DNA from: Acidimicrobiaceae bacterium | Lineage (GTDB): Bacteria > Actinomycetota > Acidimicrobiia > Acidimicrobiales > RAAP-2 | NCBI GenBank assembly: GCA_003151555.1 | Contig: PLXU01000121.1 | Coordinates: 228-22,354, forward strand | Direction: 5' to 3' | DNA length: 22,127 nucleotides | Part shown: positions 14,708 through 21,891 of the stretch, one piece after another | Layout of the letters: each line of letters starts with the position of its first letter | How positions within the stretch are numbered: position 1 is the stretch's first letter | Notes under the pieces: generated by a model | Database searches by the model: none | The model's input: the letters and a program-made list of their open reading frames with translations, nothing else | What the model was told of the DNA's origin: nothing | Translations under genes and position numbers: made by a program

Positions 14708-15370
14708 GTGAAGACGCTAGAGAAGTGGAAGAGGAATGAGGTGTACGAGGCTGTTCAAGCAGCCGGGCTCAGACCAGAGGAGTTCCTTTGGGACGATGGC
14801 GCCGACGACATATGCTTTCGCCACCCATCGTCTGGCGCCCATTTCGTCTTTGGCGGCAACCCCGGCAATTACGTAACAAGTTATAGAGCGGGTGATGATA
14901 CGGGTCCGGAGTTGTCATCTCACTCCTGGCAGGCACTGATGCGGCGTGTTGCGTTATGGCTTGCGGCCGTGGAGCATGACATCGAGACACCCGATCTCTG
15001 GGATCAATTACGGGGCCAGACTGAACTACTCGCGGGAACTTCAGACGCGGCCCTAGAGAACACGCCCTTCACTCCGGATGAGCGCAATGAAGTAGTTTCG
15101 CAACTCAATGAAGTTCGAAAGTTTGTGAAAAGCGAATACGTTCTTTCGGAACTGCAACTGACGGGCCTGGACTCAAAGCTCGCCTATCTCGTTGAAGCCG
15201 CTGGCCGCCTCGGGCGCAAGGACTGGCTCAATGCGTGTATCGGAGCGATGTTCGGATGGTTCTTGGTGGCGGCACTTCCACCGGATGCGTTACATCACAT
15301 CTTCCAGATGCTCCTAAGCGGCATCACACACCTTTTTGGTCACGGCATCCCTGGCCTGGGCAGCGGCTAG
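14708..15370 (+). CDS. Hypothetical protein with hydrophobic C-terminal tail
   Basis: The 220-residue product starts at GTG 14708 with GAGAGG five bases upstream. The N-terminal part is soluble (KRNEVYEAVQAAGL, then GAHFVFGGNPGNYVTSYRAG), the middle is helical (about 120-185, with GLDSKLAYLVEAAGRLGRKDW), and the end is a hydrophobic, glycine-rich tail (about 187-218) that could insert in or lie on the membrane. I recall similar C-termini on uncharacterised proteins but cannot name a family. An effector-like role (soluble sensor plus membrane-active tail) is a guess from this layout and the defence-island setting. Confidence 0.7.
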   Translation: MKTLEKWKRNEVYEAVQAAGLRPEEFLWDDGADDICFRHPSSGAHFVFGGNPGNYVTSYRAGDDTGPELSSHSWQALMRRVALWLAAVEHDIETPDLWDQLRGQTELLAGTSDAALENTPFTPDERNEVVSQLNEVRKFVKSEYVLSELQLTGLDSKLAYLVEAAGRLGRKDWLNACIGAMFGWFLVAALPPDALHHIFQMLLSGITHLFGHGIPGLGSG

Positions 15371-15539
15371 CCAGATCAGTCGTCACCGCGTGGCGTACAG
15401 AAGGTCAGTCATCCCTCATTCTCTCGTCCAGTTGTAGGTCATACTCTTGATTCCATTAATGAATGGGAGTAGCAACCTCGGCGCGAATCAACGAGGATTC
15501 AAGCCAATTACCCGCCTTTGCCCAGCATTCTGCGAAGTC

Positions 15540-15700
15540 GATCCATCCCTGTTAGCCACTCCATGAGGCGGTTCCAACTCAAACCGCTTTGGGGTGCCAA
15601 AGCAGCGTTGGTAGATAGAACTATGTTCAAACCCATTAAGAACCATGGCCTTGACCCCTTTGGTAGGCACCTTGGCCACTGAACGGGGTCAGCGCCAAGC
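15540..15700 (-). pseudogene. C-terminal remnant of a second large serine integrase
   Basis: Minus-strand translation reads PWFLMGLNIVLSTNAALAP, matching the integrase C-terminus PWFVMGLNSVPTTNAALAP at 1862-1925. The DNA at 15588-15645 aligns without gaps to 1865-1922, about 79% identical by hand. Further on, the copy reads through without the tRNA-derived ending. The integrase body that should follow to the right is absent; a GT2 gene occupies that position. The rest of 15371-15867 contains nothing else I can support. Confidence 0.65.
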
Positions 15701-15867
15701 GTGCCAATGATGGCGGTCGCAACTTCGGCAAACTTGGGTTCCCTTCGGTCGCGGTGAAAGGTGTGGGTTCACTTCAGTGAGCCAACGGAGACTCCCTTCA
15801 CACAGCTGACACAGGTGGTCGGGCCACCCGCGAGCCCGCTACGACGCGCAAGTAACCGTGAAAGCCA

Positions 15868-16752
15868 TCATCGATTGACGTTGGAGACCATTCTCAACGC
15901 TGCTCTCAAAGTGAACACCGGCGAAAGGAGGAAGGCTTTTGTGAGAGCGATGAGCATCGACACGTAATCGTGGCGCCTTCGTGCTTCGCTCACCCGACTC
16001 ACCTCCTTCGCCACGCGATCAGACGGGATGAGTGAGGCACCTCGATGAATCGCCTTCACGTTATCCGTCTCTCCGCGAGCCTTCGCCGCGACAAGGTGTT
16101 GTTGGAGTATCAACTTACACTCTTCGCTCCCCAAATCCGTACCCAGCCAGACATTCGACCCGTGTCGGCGATATTCGTACAAGGTTTCAGGGACGAAGCA
16201 CACCGTGCTCTCTCGAGCAAGTCGATAGAAGAGATCCAGATCCTCGCCGAGGGTGAGCAGCGAGTTGAACCCGCCAACTGCGTGGAATAGATCTCGCCGG
16301 AACATCGCCGAGCCAGGACATATCCTCCCGTCGCCTCGTAGGAAGTCGCTGTACTGACACTCTTTGGCGAGGCCCGCCCCGGTCGCCGTTCCGTTCTCAT
16401 CGATAAAGCAGAACTGTGTGTGACACACTCCGATGCTCTTGTCACTCATGGCATCAGATTGAAGGCGCAGCCGCTCGGGCAACATCAGATCATCGTCGTC
16501 GAGCAGCGCGACAAGCTCCGATTGGGCGTGACTCACACCGACGTTGCGTGCTATCGACGCACCTCGATTTCGTTGTCGAACTACTCGCACCCGCTGATCG
16601 GTCGCCTCGATATCAGAGAGATCGTCCTCGCAGCCGTCGAGAACGATGATGAGTTCCCAGTCCGCGAGGGTCTGTGCCTGCACTGAGGCCACAGCCTCAC
16701 GGAGGAGTCTGCCGCCACGAAAGCTGGGGATCACCACGCTGACGACGGTCAT
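15868..16752 (-). CDS. Family 2 glycosyltransferase
   Basis: The 294-residue product starts MTVVSVVIPSFRGGRLL, the canonical GT2 (GT-A fold) N-terminus. It has WELIIVLDG (32-40), NRGASIARNVG (62-72) and an acidic DDDD at 85-88 as the metal/nucleotide-sugar site, followed by the acceptor-side motif GEDLDLFYRL. It would transfer a sugar from a nucleotide donor to a surface polysaccharide or glycolipid. I chose the ATG at 16750-16752 because AAGGAAGAG precedes it; a longer frame to 16806 adds a non-conserved leader. It lies between two integration remnants (15540-15700 and 16936-17225) and so looks like cargo. The acceptor and donor are unknown. Confidence 0.92.
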   Translation of the reverse strand: MTVVSVVIPSFRGGRLLREAVASVQAQTLADWELIIVLDGCEDDLSDIEATDQRVRVVRQRNRGASIARNVGVSHAQSELVALLDDDDLMLPERLRLQSDAMSDKSIGVCHTQFCFIDENGTATGAGLAKECQYSDFLRGDGRICPGSAMFRRDLFHAVGGFNSLLTLGEDLDLFYRLARESTVCFVPETLYEYRRHGSNVWLGTDLGSEECKLILQQHLVAAKARGETDNVKAIHRGASLIPSDRVAKEVSRVSEARRRHDYVSMLIALTKAFLLSPVFTLRAALRMVSNVNR

Positions 16753-16935
16753 ACTCTTCCTTAGCAAGATCTCAGGTGAAACCGAGAGGATCGGGTGGTA
16801 CCTCACGAGAAATACTATTACGATTCACTAGGGCGCTTCATACGTCGTACACCCGATATCGCTCGCCAGTAGACCGTTTAGCACGCTGCGAATCGGGGAA
16901 GCGGCGGATCACCTATCCGAGAATGACCGCCCAGT

Positions 16936-16986
16936 CTTCAGCTTCCCAAGCTGAGAACGCGGGTTCGATTCCCGTCGCCCGCTCCA
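16936..16986 (+). pseudogene. tRNA-Gly (CCC) 3'-half remnant
   Basis: The anticodon arm TCAGC-TTCCCAA-GCTGA (anticodon CCC at 16945-16947), the T-arm with GGGTTCGATTCCC and the 3' acceptor strand CGCCCGC are present, followed by T and CCA (16984-16986). The 5' acceptor strand and D-arm are missing. This is the typical scar of an element that integrated into the 3' end of a tRNA-Gly gene, different from the tRNA-Glu target of the main island. Confidence 0.8.
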
Positions 16987-17225
16987 ACGAAATCTGAATG
17001 ATTCCCAACGATTGCAACACTTTGAAACAACTCAAATTGCTTGATGGATTCGGCTAGTTCCTCGTCGCTGACAAAGAGCTCAGAGTCCAAAACCTTGGGA
17101 GCATTTTCCAACAACATCACGAAACCCAGCCATCTCCGCAACGTCCTTGTCGATTCAGCTGACCAAACACTCTCAAACCATGGATCCGATCCCAAGTTGA
17201 AATGATGGATCAATCCTCTCCCCAC
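16938..17225 (-). pseudogene. Second copy of the integrase leader ORF, fused into the tRNA-Gly remnant
   Basis: The 95-codon frame contains STRTLRRWLG and KVLDSELFVSDEELAESIKQ, matching the leader of the main integrase (17028-17150 aligned with 3422-3544, about 86% by hand). Directly after the shared block it runs into the antisense of tRNA-Gly and stops in its anticodon arm, as the intact integrase does in tRNA-Glu. The integrase gene expected between leader and tRNA is missing, so this is best read as a deletion remnant of a related element. Translation from GTG 17223-17225 is possible but not needed. Confidence 0.6.
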
Positions 17226-17305
17226 GGCTCGTTCGACATAGAGTTGGTACTAGATCATCGGCTAGCGCCACACATCTCCGAAGGTGGCGATTTGATTGAC
17301 GATAA

Positions 17306-18442
17306 CTAGTGTGGCGAATTCACGACACGGTGATAAAACTCAATCATCGGCTGACGCGCACTTTCCCAGTTCCGGGTTTCGCGCAAGGTGCGGCTAGCGT
17401 CTTTTGCGGCTTGTACGTCGGACATCGTCACTCTATTGAGACACTCGGCCACGGATTCGGGCGTGTGTCCGCACGCGATTGCAGCGTCGCCGCAGGTCTC
17501 TTTCAGGAACCCCCAGTCACTTGCCAATATTCCTAGGCCCATGGCGATAGCATCTGGGACGAAACCGGTCGTGAGCATCTCTCCGTCGGGATCAACAGGA
17601 AGAGCTACAAGGTCGCAGATGGCAAGGCGACGAGTATGGATTTCGTCACTGGTAAATCGATAAGCCTCGGCAATTGCAATGCGTCGATCACGCGGAGGTA
17701 TGTCGTCCGGACCCAACGACCAGCAAACGACTTGGAAATCCTGGGACGTGCTCAGTGTGACGCCTCGAAGAAAATTCATGACCTTGCGTTCGACGCGAGG
17801 ACCCCCTAAGAGGCCGATTCGAAGTGGAGTCGGAGTGAGTCCCCATTCGGCTTCGATGAATGAACGTTGACTTACTAGGCCGATGCCGGCGTGCTCACGT
17901 TGGCGTCGATTAGCAATGACGGTGTGTACAGTGTCTGGTCCGAAAGCATATCTCTGTCGTAGAAGTGTCTCGCCGAAGTGACTGTGGTGAATAACGCCAT
18001 CGACCGCGCCAGCCCAAGCAGAGAAGATTGGATCGAACCAGTCGTGTTGTTTGGAATGCGGTGTCAGGTCGTGTGCGGTCCATACGATCTTGATATGCGC
18101 TGCCTTAAGTTGAGCGATCAGAGCCGTGGTCTTCTCAAGGTCGAGACCCAACCCTTCGACAAAGTGAAGGTGAAAGATGTCGGCATGGATGAACTTGATT
18201 GGCACTGCGATTTGGTGACGTTGACGAATTGGAACAAACAGTACGGCGCCACTCACTGCATGACGCATGTTCTGAACATATTCGTGCTCATAGCCGGATA
18301 TCAGCACTGTGAGCGTCGGCCTTTGGAGTCGCTGTGAGATGACGTAGCGCAATGTTGGGATTACCCAGAGGAAAAGACGGCGATAGGCACCGACCACGTA
18401 GGGATCGAGGCGGTCAACGAGGAAATTGTGACGAAAGCGCAT
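17306..18442 (-). CDS. GT-B fold glycosyltransferase (GT4-like)
   Basis: The 378-residue product looks like a GT-B glycosyltransferase. The N-terminal half contains FHLHFVEGLG and IKIVWTAHDLTPHSKQHDWF with a run of histidines, as in family 4-like enzymes. The C-terminal half has the nucleotide-sugar domain pattern LRIGLLGGPRVERK, then CDLVALPVDPDGEMLTTGF and the closing AIAMGLGILASDWGFLKE region. It probably acts on cell-surface glycan synthesis together with the GT2 gene on the same strand, although the two are separated by integration scars and were not necessarily acquired together. The start at ATG 18440-18442 is natural; no strong ribosome-binding site is present. The specific sugar and family are uncertain. 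Confidence 0.75.
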   Translation of the reverse strand: MRFRHNFLVDRLDPYVVGAYRRLFLWVIPTLRYVISQRLQRPTLTVLISGYEHEYVQNMRHAVSGAVLFVPIRQRHQIAVPIKFIHADIFHLHFVEGLGLDLEKTTALIAQLKAAHIKIVWTAHDLTPHSKQHDWFDPIFSAWAGAVDGVIHHSHFGETLLRQRYAFGPDTVHTVIANRRQREHAGIGLVSQRSFIEAEWGLTPTPLRIGLLGGPRVERKVMNFLRGVTLSTSQDFQVVCWSLGPDDIPPRDRRIAIAEAYRFTSDEIHTRRLAICDLVALPVDPDGEMLTTGFVPDAIAMGLGILASDWGFLKETCGDAAIACGHTPESVAECLNRVTMSDVQAAKDASRTLRETRNWESARQPMIEFYHRVVNSPH

Positions 18443-18567
18443 TACTCGAAACGTAGGAGATAGTCGCCGATGAATTCAACTCGTGTCAACGCCACGGTGC
18501 CGTATTCCGGCTTTTTCCTCGCGAGCAGTGAACGTAGTGGGTTTGGTCCCTCATTCATTGTATAGAT

Positions 18568-18597
18568 CCGTACTGTTGGTCATATCCAACAGTACGG
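18568..18597. promoter_or_regulatory. Perfect 12-bp inverted repeat between divergent genes
   Basis: CCGTACTGTTGG and CCAACAGTACGG flank the 6-nt loop TCATAT. It lies between the divergent glycosyltransferase (start 18442) and nucleotidyltransferase (start about 18682), where a terminator would make little sense, and no T-run follows. A protein-binding operator or recombination site is more likely. Confidence 0.5.
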
Positions 18598-18681
18598 CCG
18601 CCGACTACGGCGAGACGAGCGCCACACCAAGCAAAGTAATAGTAACGATGTGAACAATCACTCAACTGTCTCGTAGAGGAG

Positions 18682-19176
18682 TTGGCCCAGCGTGGCGTGA
18701 GCGCCGAACTTTTCGTCGTCGGCGGAGCAGTCATGGCAATCGCTTACGACACGCGACGGTCGACGACCGACGTTGATGCGATCTTCGCACCTTCTGATGT
18801 GGTTCTCGAAGCAGCCAAAGTAGTTGCCGAACAACTGGAGCTAGAACCCGACTGGCTGAATAATGGGGCAAAGAGCTTCGCTCCCGGAAATGATCCGGCT
18901 CAGGCATCAGTCTTCGAAGGCCGATTCCTTAGTGCGGCGGTGGCATCACCAAGACATCTTCTGCCAATGAAATTGCTCGCGTCGAGAACCGACCGAGATA
19001 TCGACGACATCAAGACTCTCTACAAACCGTACGGTCTGTCAACCGCCGAAGAGGGGATCAAACTCCTAGAGTCGTACTACCCCGCACGGATAATTCGCGC
19101 CCGAGTCCAGTTCATCATTCAGGAACTATTCCCCGACGAGCATCCACGAGATCGGGACACAGGACTCGGCCGCTAA
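18682..19176 (+). CDS. AbiEii/DUF6036-like nucleotidyltransferase (possible toxin), N-terminus uncertain
   Basis: The 164-residue product has the nucleotidyltransferase signature VVGGAVMAIAYD followed by TTDVDAIF, i.e. GG plus a D-x-D pair, and the downstream SPRHLLPMKLLASRTDRDIDDI motif typical of DUF6036/AbiEii-type proteins. Relatives include toxins of type IV AbiE-like and MNT-like systems. The frame is open upstream to a TAA at 18643, encoding family-like residues (NCLVEELAQRGV) before any good start. TTG 18682 abuts AGAGGAG too closely, and GTG 18697 is an alternative. The gene may therefore have lost its natural start. No partner antitoxin gene is adjacent. It is the last gene before attR. 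Confidence 0.78.
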   Translation: MAQRGVSAELFVVGGAVMAIAYDTRRSTTDVDAIFAPSDVVLEAAKVVAEQLELEPDWLNNGAKSFAPGNDPAQASVFEGRFLSAAVASPRHLLPMKLLASRTDRDIDDIKTLYKPYGLSTAEEGIKLLESYYPARIIRARVQFIIQELFPDEHPRDRDTGLGR

Positions 19177-19368
19177 GCAAAACGACTTGAGGATCCTGAA
19201 GCGGCTTCCGGGCACCTTCTTTGTTCGGTCTTACTTGAATTCTCACAAGTAGCCTCGAAGGTTCCACATCCTCAATGCCCGCGAGGTGCCCAAAACAAAG
19301 TACCGCAAAGAACTGACCTTCGGAAGTTCAACTTGATCGGCACTTTTCCATTCCCCTGCACGAGAGTC

Positions 19369-19413
19369 CACCACCCTTTCAAGGTGGCGGCACGGGTTCG
19401 AATTCCGTTGGGG
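19369..19413 (+). repeat. Right attachment site (attR), partial tRNA-Glu copy
   Basis: These 45 bp match the tRNA-Glu segment 1826-1870 with one mismatch. They include the anticodon arm (CCACCCTTTCAAGGTGG) and GGGTTCGAAT of the T-arm. There is no 5' half, so it is not a functional tRNA. This marks the right end of the island; gene content returns to chromosome-like beyond it. The 19177-19368 interval before it and 19414-19682 after it hold no gene I can support. Confidence 0.9.
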
Positions 19414-19682
19414 TTGCTCAGTACGACATATCTAATGAGTCTGGACAATGCACGAACATCTAAAGGTGCCCGGTCGAGACGGGGAGAAGCTTACTACCGC
19501 GCTTAGGGTCCGGTCGGATTTCGTGTCAGGTATCGAGTTTGGCGAGGAGTTAGAACCAGCCACTCAACCGGCGAGTGATGGTGGCCGAAGAAAAGCTGCA
19601 TCAATTTTCCCGCGCGAAACCCCAAAGCAGAGCGGTGACCACGGGTGTACATTCATTGTCATTCACTTTGGAGAGGGGCACC

Positions 19683-20003
19683 ATGCCTAAGTATTTACTT
19701 GAAGTCCGCTACAACCTCGAAGGGATAAGAGGGGTCAAAGCAAAGGGCGGCTCCGCTCGTGTTGCGGCAGCTACGGAGTTAATTGAGGGTCTTGGCGGTA
19801 CGGTTGAGTCCTTCAATTTCGCCTTTGGCGGAACGGACGTTTACGTTATCGCCGATTTCCCCGACGACGTCTCGGCCGCAGCGGCAGCGTTAACGGTGAG
19901 CGCCGGTGGCGGAGCCACGACAAGAACCGTTCCGCTACTCACGCCCGCGCAGGTTGATGATGCGGTCGCCAAAAAATCGACGTACCGACCTCCCGGGAGT
20001 TGA
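19683..20003 (+). CDS. GYD-domain protein
   Basis: The 106-residue product starts MPKYLLEVRYNLEGIRGV and has the ferredoxin-like GYD pattern: an alternation of strands and helices with LIEGLGGTVESFNFAFGGTDVYVIADFPDD and a helix of alanines. GYD proteins are small, probably oligomeric, and of unknown biochemical function. The ATG at 19683 is preceded by GAGAGGGG; frames starting earlier (19575) have no family-like residues. It stands alone between attR and the SRPBCC/ArsR pair and belongs to the chromosomal flank. Confidence 0.85.
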   Translation: MPKYLLEVRYNLEGIRGVKAKGGSARVAAATELIEGLGGTVESFNFAFGGTDVYVIADFPDDVSAAAAALTVSAGGGATTRTVPLLTPAQVDDAVAKKSTYRPPGS

Positions 20004-20137
20004 TCGTCAACGGTCTTGAAACCGTGTGCTGTTTCGAACTTCCCCGGCTTTGGGGCGCGTTCTTGCACGAACACGCCAAGGATCACCCGATGGCAAACCT
20101 ACTTGGACGAGGCCTTGGGGTCTGACTCGAACTTCAA

Positions 20138-20638
20138 CTACCCAGAGACCGTTCCATTTGGATCCAAGAGTGACCTCAAGTAATCCTCCATCTTGTCGGA
20201 AGTGTCTTCGAAACCATCGGTCCTGGTCATGTGATCGCGGCCAGCCTTGTCGCGGAACGCCAACCGAAGGGTCATCGTCGTCACTCCGTCAGTCTCGTGC
20301 AGATCTACCGTCTCGACGGCCTCCGCATCGGGCCAGCCCTCGAACAGCCACGTCTCGACGGTCCGGGTCGGCGGCTCGACCTCCAAGTAGGTTCCGCGAA
20401 ACGAGCACTCGGTTCCGTCTTGCGTCACGAAGACCATGTGATAGTTCCCCCCGACGCGCAGGTCGATCGAGCACACCGTCATCTTGTCCTCAAATGGAGC
20501 GAACCAGTTGCGCACATGCTCCGGCTTCGTCAATACGTCGAAGACGAGTTCGATCGGAGCTTCGTAGTCCCGGGTGAGGAGAATTTCGAGTTCGTTCGGA
20601 AATTCGATGACCGTCGACCCATGCCGATTAAGTGTCAT
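20138..20638 (-). CDS. SRPBCC (AHSA1-like) protein
   Basis: The 166-residue product fits the AHSA1/START-like fold: ILLTRDYEAPIELVFDVLTKPEHVRNWFAP at the start, then DLRVGGNYHMVF, the strand FRGTYLEVEPPTRTVETW and a C-terminal helix (DTSDKMEDYLRSLL). Such proteins bind hydrophobic ligands and are very often encoded beside an ArsR regulator. The ATG (20636-20638) overlaps the ArsR stop (TAATG), and AAGGAG precedes it, so the two are translationally coupled. The ligand is unknown. Confidence 0.93.
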   Translation of the reverse strand: MTLNRHGSTVIEFPNELEILLTRDYEAPIELVFDVLTKPEHVRNWFAPFEDKMTVCSIDLRVGGNYHMVFVTQDGTECSFRGTYLEVEPPTRTVETWLFEGWPDAEAVETVDLHETDGVTTMTLRLAFRDKAGRDHMTRTDGFEDTSDKMEDYLRSLLDPNGTVSG

Positions 20639-20976
20639 TACTGTTCTCCTTCTTGTTGTAGCCCTTTGAGGTAGTCATCCAACCGATCCAATCGGTCATT
20701 CCACGCCCGCTCGTACGTCTCCAACCAGTCGAGGAGCGGGCGCAGAGGCTCTCGGTTCAGTCGGTAGACGCGTCGCCGTCCTTCTGAACGGCACGTGACG
20801 AGGCCGACGTCGCTCAGCACCCGGAGGTGCTTGGAGACCTGCGGCTGAGAGATCGACAGTTCGTCAACGATCGCCCCGACCGGCTTCTCGCCCGCCAGCA
20901 ACACGTCGAGAATCTCGCGGCGCGGCCCCTTGGCAATCGCGTTGAAAACATCGGATGTGATGGCGGCTCCGGCCAT
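20638..20976 (-). CDS. ArsR-family transcriptional regulator
   Basis: The 112-residue product has an ArsR winged helix: FNAIAKGPRREILDVLLAGE, the recognition region ISQPQVSKHLRVLSDVGLV and the wing RSEGRRRVYRLN. No metal-binding cysteine motif is present in the DNA-recognition helix, so it belongs to the metal-independent class that typically pairs with SRPBCC proteins. I chose the ATG at 20974-20976 (MAGAAITSDVF); a longer frame to 21003 would run through the likely operator. It is co-transcribed with and coupled to the SRPBCC gene, which it probably represses along with itself. Confidence 0.93.
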   Translation of the reverse strand: MAGAAITSDVFNAIAKGPRREILDVLLAGEKPVGAIVDELSISQPQVSKHLRVLSDVGLVTCRSEGRRRVYRLNREPLRPLLDWLETYERAWNDRLDRLDDYLKGLQQEGEQ

Positions 20977-20984
20977 GTGCCTAT

Positions 20985-21006
20985 TATATGCAGTTTTTGG
21001 CATATA
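20985..21006. promoter_or_regulatory. Candidate ArsR operator
   Basis: TATATGC and GCATATA form a perfect 7-bp inverted repeat with an 8-nt spacer, starting 9 bp upstream of the ArsR start codon. The size and AT-rich symmetry fit ArsR-family operators, which would give autorepression. Confidence 0.5.
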
Positions 21007-21564
21007 TCAAGGCTCTGTGGGCTTTCTCGGACGACGGGTGGACGCTCATTCCACATCAGATGGAATGTTCGGTCAGCAGAAACCCTGATTCCTTCACGAA
21101 TGCAAGTTCCGGGCGAAGTTCTCGGAATCCGCCTAATAGGGCAACTTGCGAAGTTGGTCGATTCCAAAAACCCATCTCACGAGATGGCTCCGACTCAAAA
21201 TGGTTGGGGCTGCGATTTCCGACTAAGCAATAGCAAGCCAAAAGTAACGAACGCCAAACGCGAAAACAAAGACTCCGAGCACTCGACGTATGAATGCTTC
21301 TGGCAGTCGGGGCCAAACGCGTACCCGTGTAGCCGCCGACAAAACCGCCGGCTCCGATTCTCACGCACCAGCCGCCAGTGTCGACGTCATATTGCTCGGC
21401 TGAGCACGACTGATTCACGTGCGCCGGACTCTGAACAGTCAGCATCGGCCAGGCGGCGCCTACGTTGCCCGGCGGATGCCAAAGGTTGCCAATGGAACGC
21501 CCAGCTTTTGCGAGTGCTCCACCAGATATCCTCATCAATTAGCGACTTCGAATCGAGGGATGAA
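21007..21564. other. Gene-free stretch of about 560 bp
   Basis: The open frames here (for example minus 21056-21538 and the 5' extension of the DksA-like frame) have compositions unlike proteins and no ribosome-binding sites. I see no RNA gene, repeat or terminator. It must contain the promoters of ArsR and of the DksA-like gene. Confidence 0.4.
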
Positions 21565-21891
21565 GTGGACGATGACACGGCGCGAGAGCGGCTTCGTGAT
21601 GAACGGCTCCGAATAGAAAAACTGCTGAATCAATCGACCCTGGACCGGTTGGAAGATAGGGCGAGCGCCGGCGATCAGGGCGACATGACTGACCCCGCGC
21701 AACCGTTGATAGCGGAGCAGGAAGAGGACGCCGTTACGGACGGACTTCGCGAGAGATTGAAAACAATAAAGAGAGCAGAGCAACGTTTGCTTGACGGGAC
21801 CTACGGTCGCTCAGTTCGAAGCGGTCAGCGCATGCCCGACGACAGACTGGAAGCAGACCCGGCAGCGGAACTTACTGTCGACGAAGTCTAG
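21565..21891 (+). CDS. DksA/TraR-like protein lacking the zinc cysteines
   Basis: The 108-residue product has the DksA/TraR coiled coil (ARERLRDERLRIEKLLNQ, then LRERLKTIKRAEQRLLDGTYG) followed by the globular tail (SGQRMPDDRLEADPAAELTVDE). The canonical zinc-finger cysteines are absent: where DksA has CxxC after GTYG, this protein has SVRS. Zinc-less members are common in Actinobacteria and may bind the RNA polymerase secondary channel, although this is not established for all. I chose GTG at 21565, where GAGGGA precedes and the family similarity begins; the frame is open far upstream but that part is not protein-like. No gene is supported in the remaining 236 bases of the window. Confidence 0.82.
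   Translation: MDDDTARERLRDERLRIEKLLNQSTLDRLEDRASAGDQGDMTDPAQPLIAEQEEDAVTDGLRERLKTIKRAEQRLLDGTYGRSVRSGQRMPDDRLEADPAAELTVDEV

Noticed and set aside
19448..19690. 80-codon frame between attR and the GYD gene
   Set aside because: No supporting start signal and it overlaps the well-supported GYD start in another frame.
20008..20035. Small stem-loop with CTTGAAA resembling a tRNA-Ser anticodon arm
   Set aside because: No acceptor stem, D-arm or T-arm around it; the stem is only 5 bp.
21056..21538. 160-codon minus-strand frame upstream of the DksA-like gene
   Set aside because: Composition is not protein-like and there is no ribosome-binding site or family match.
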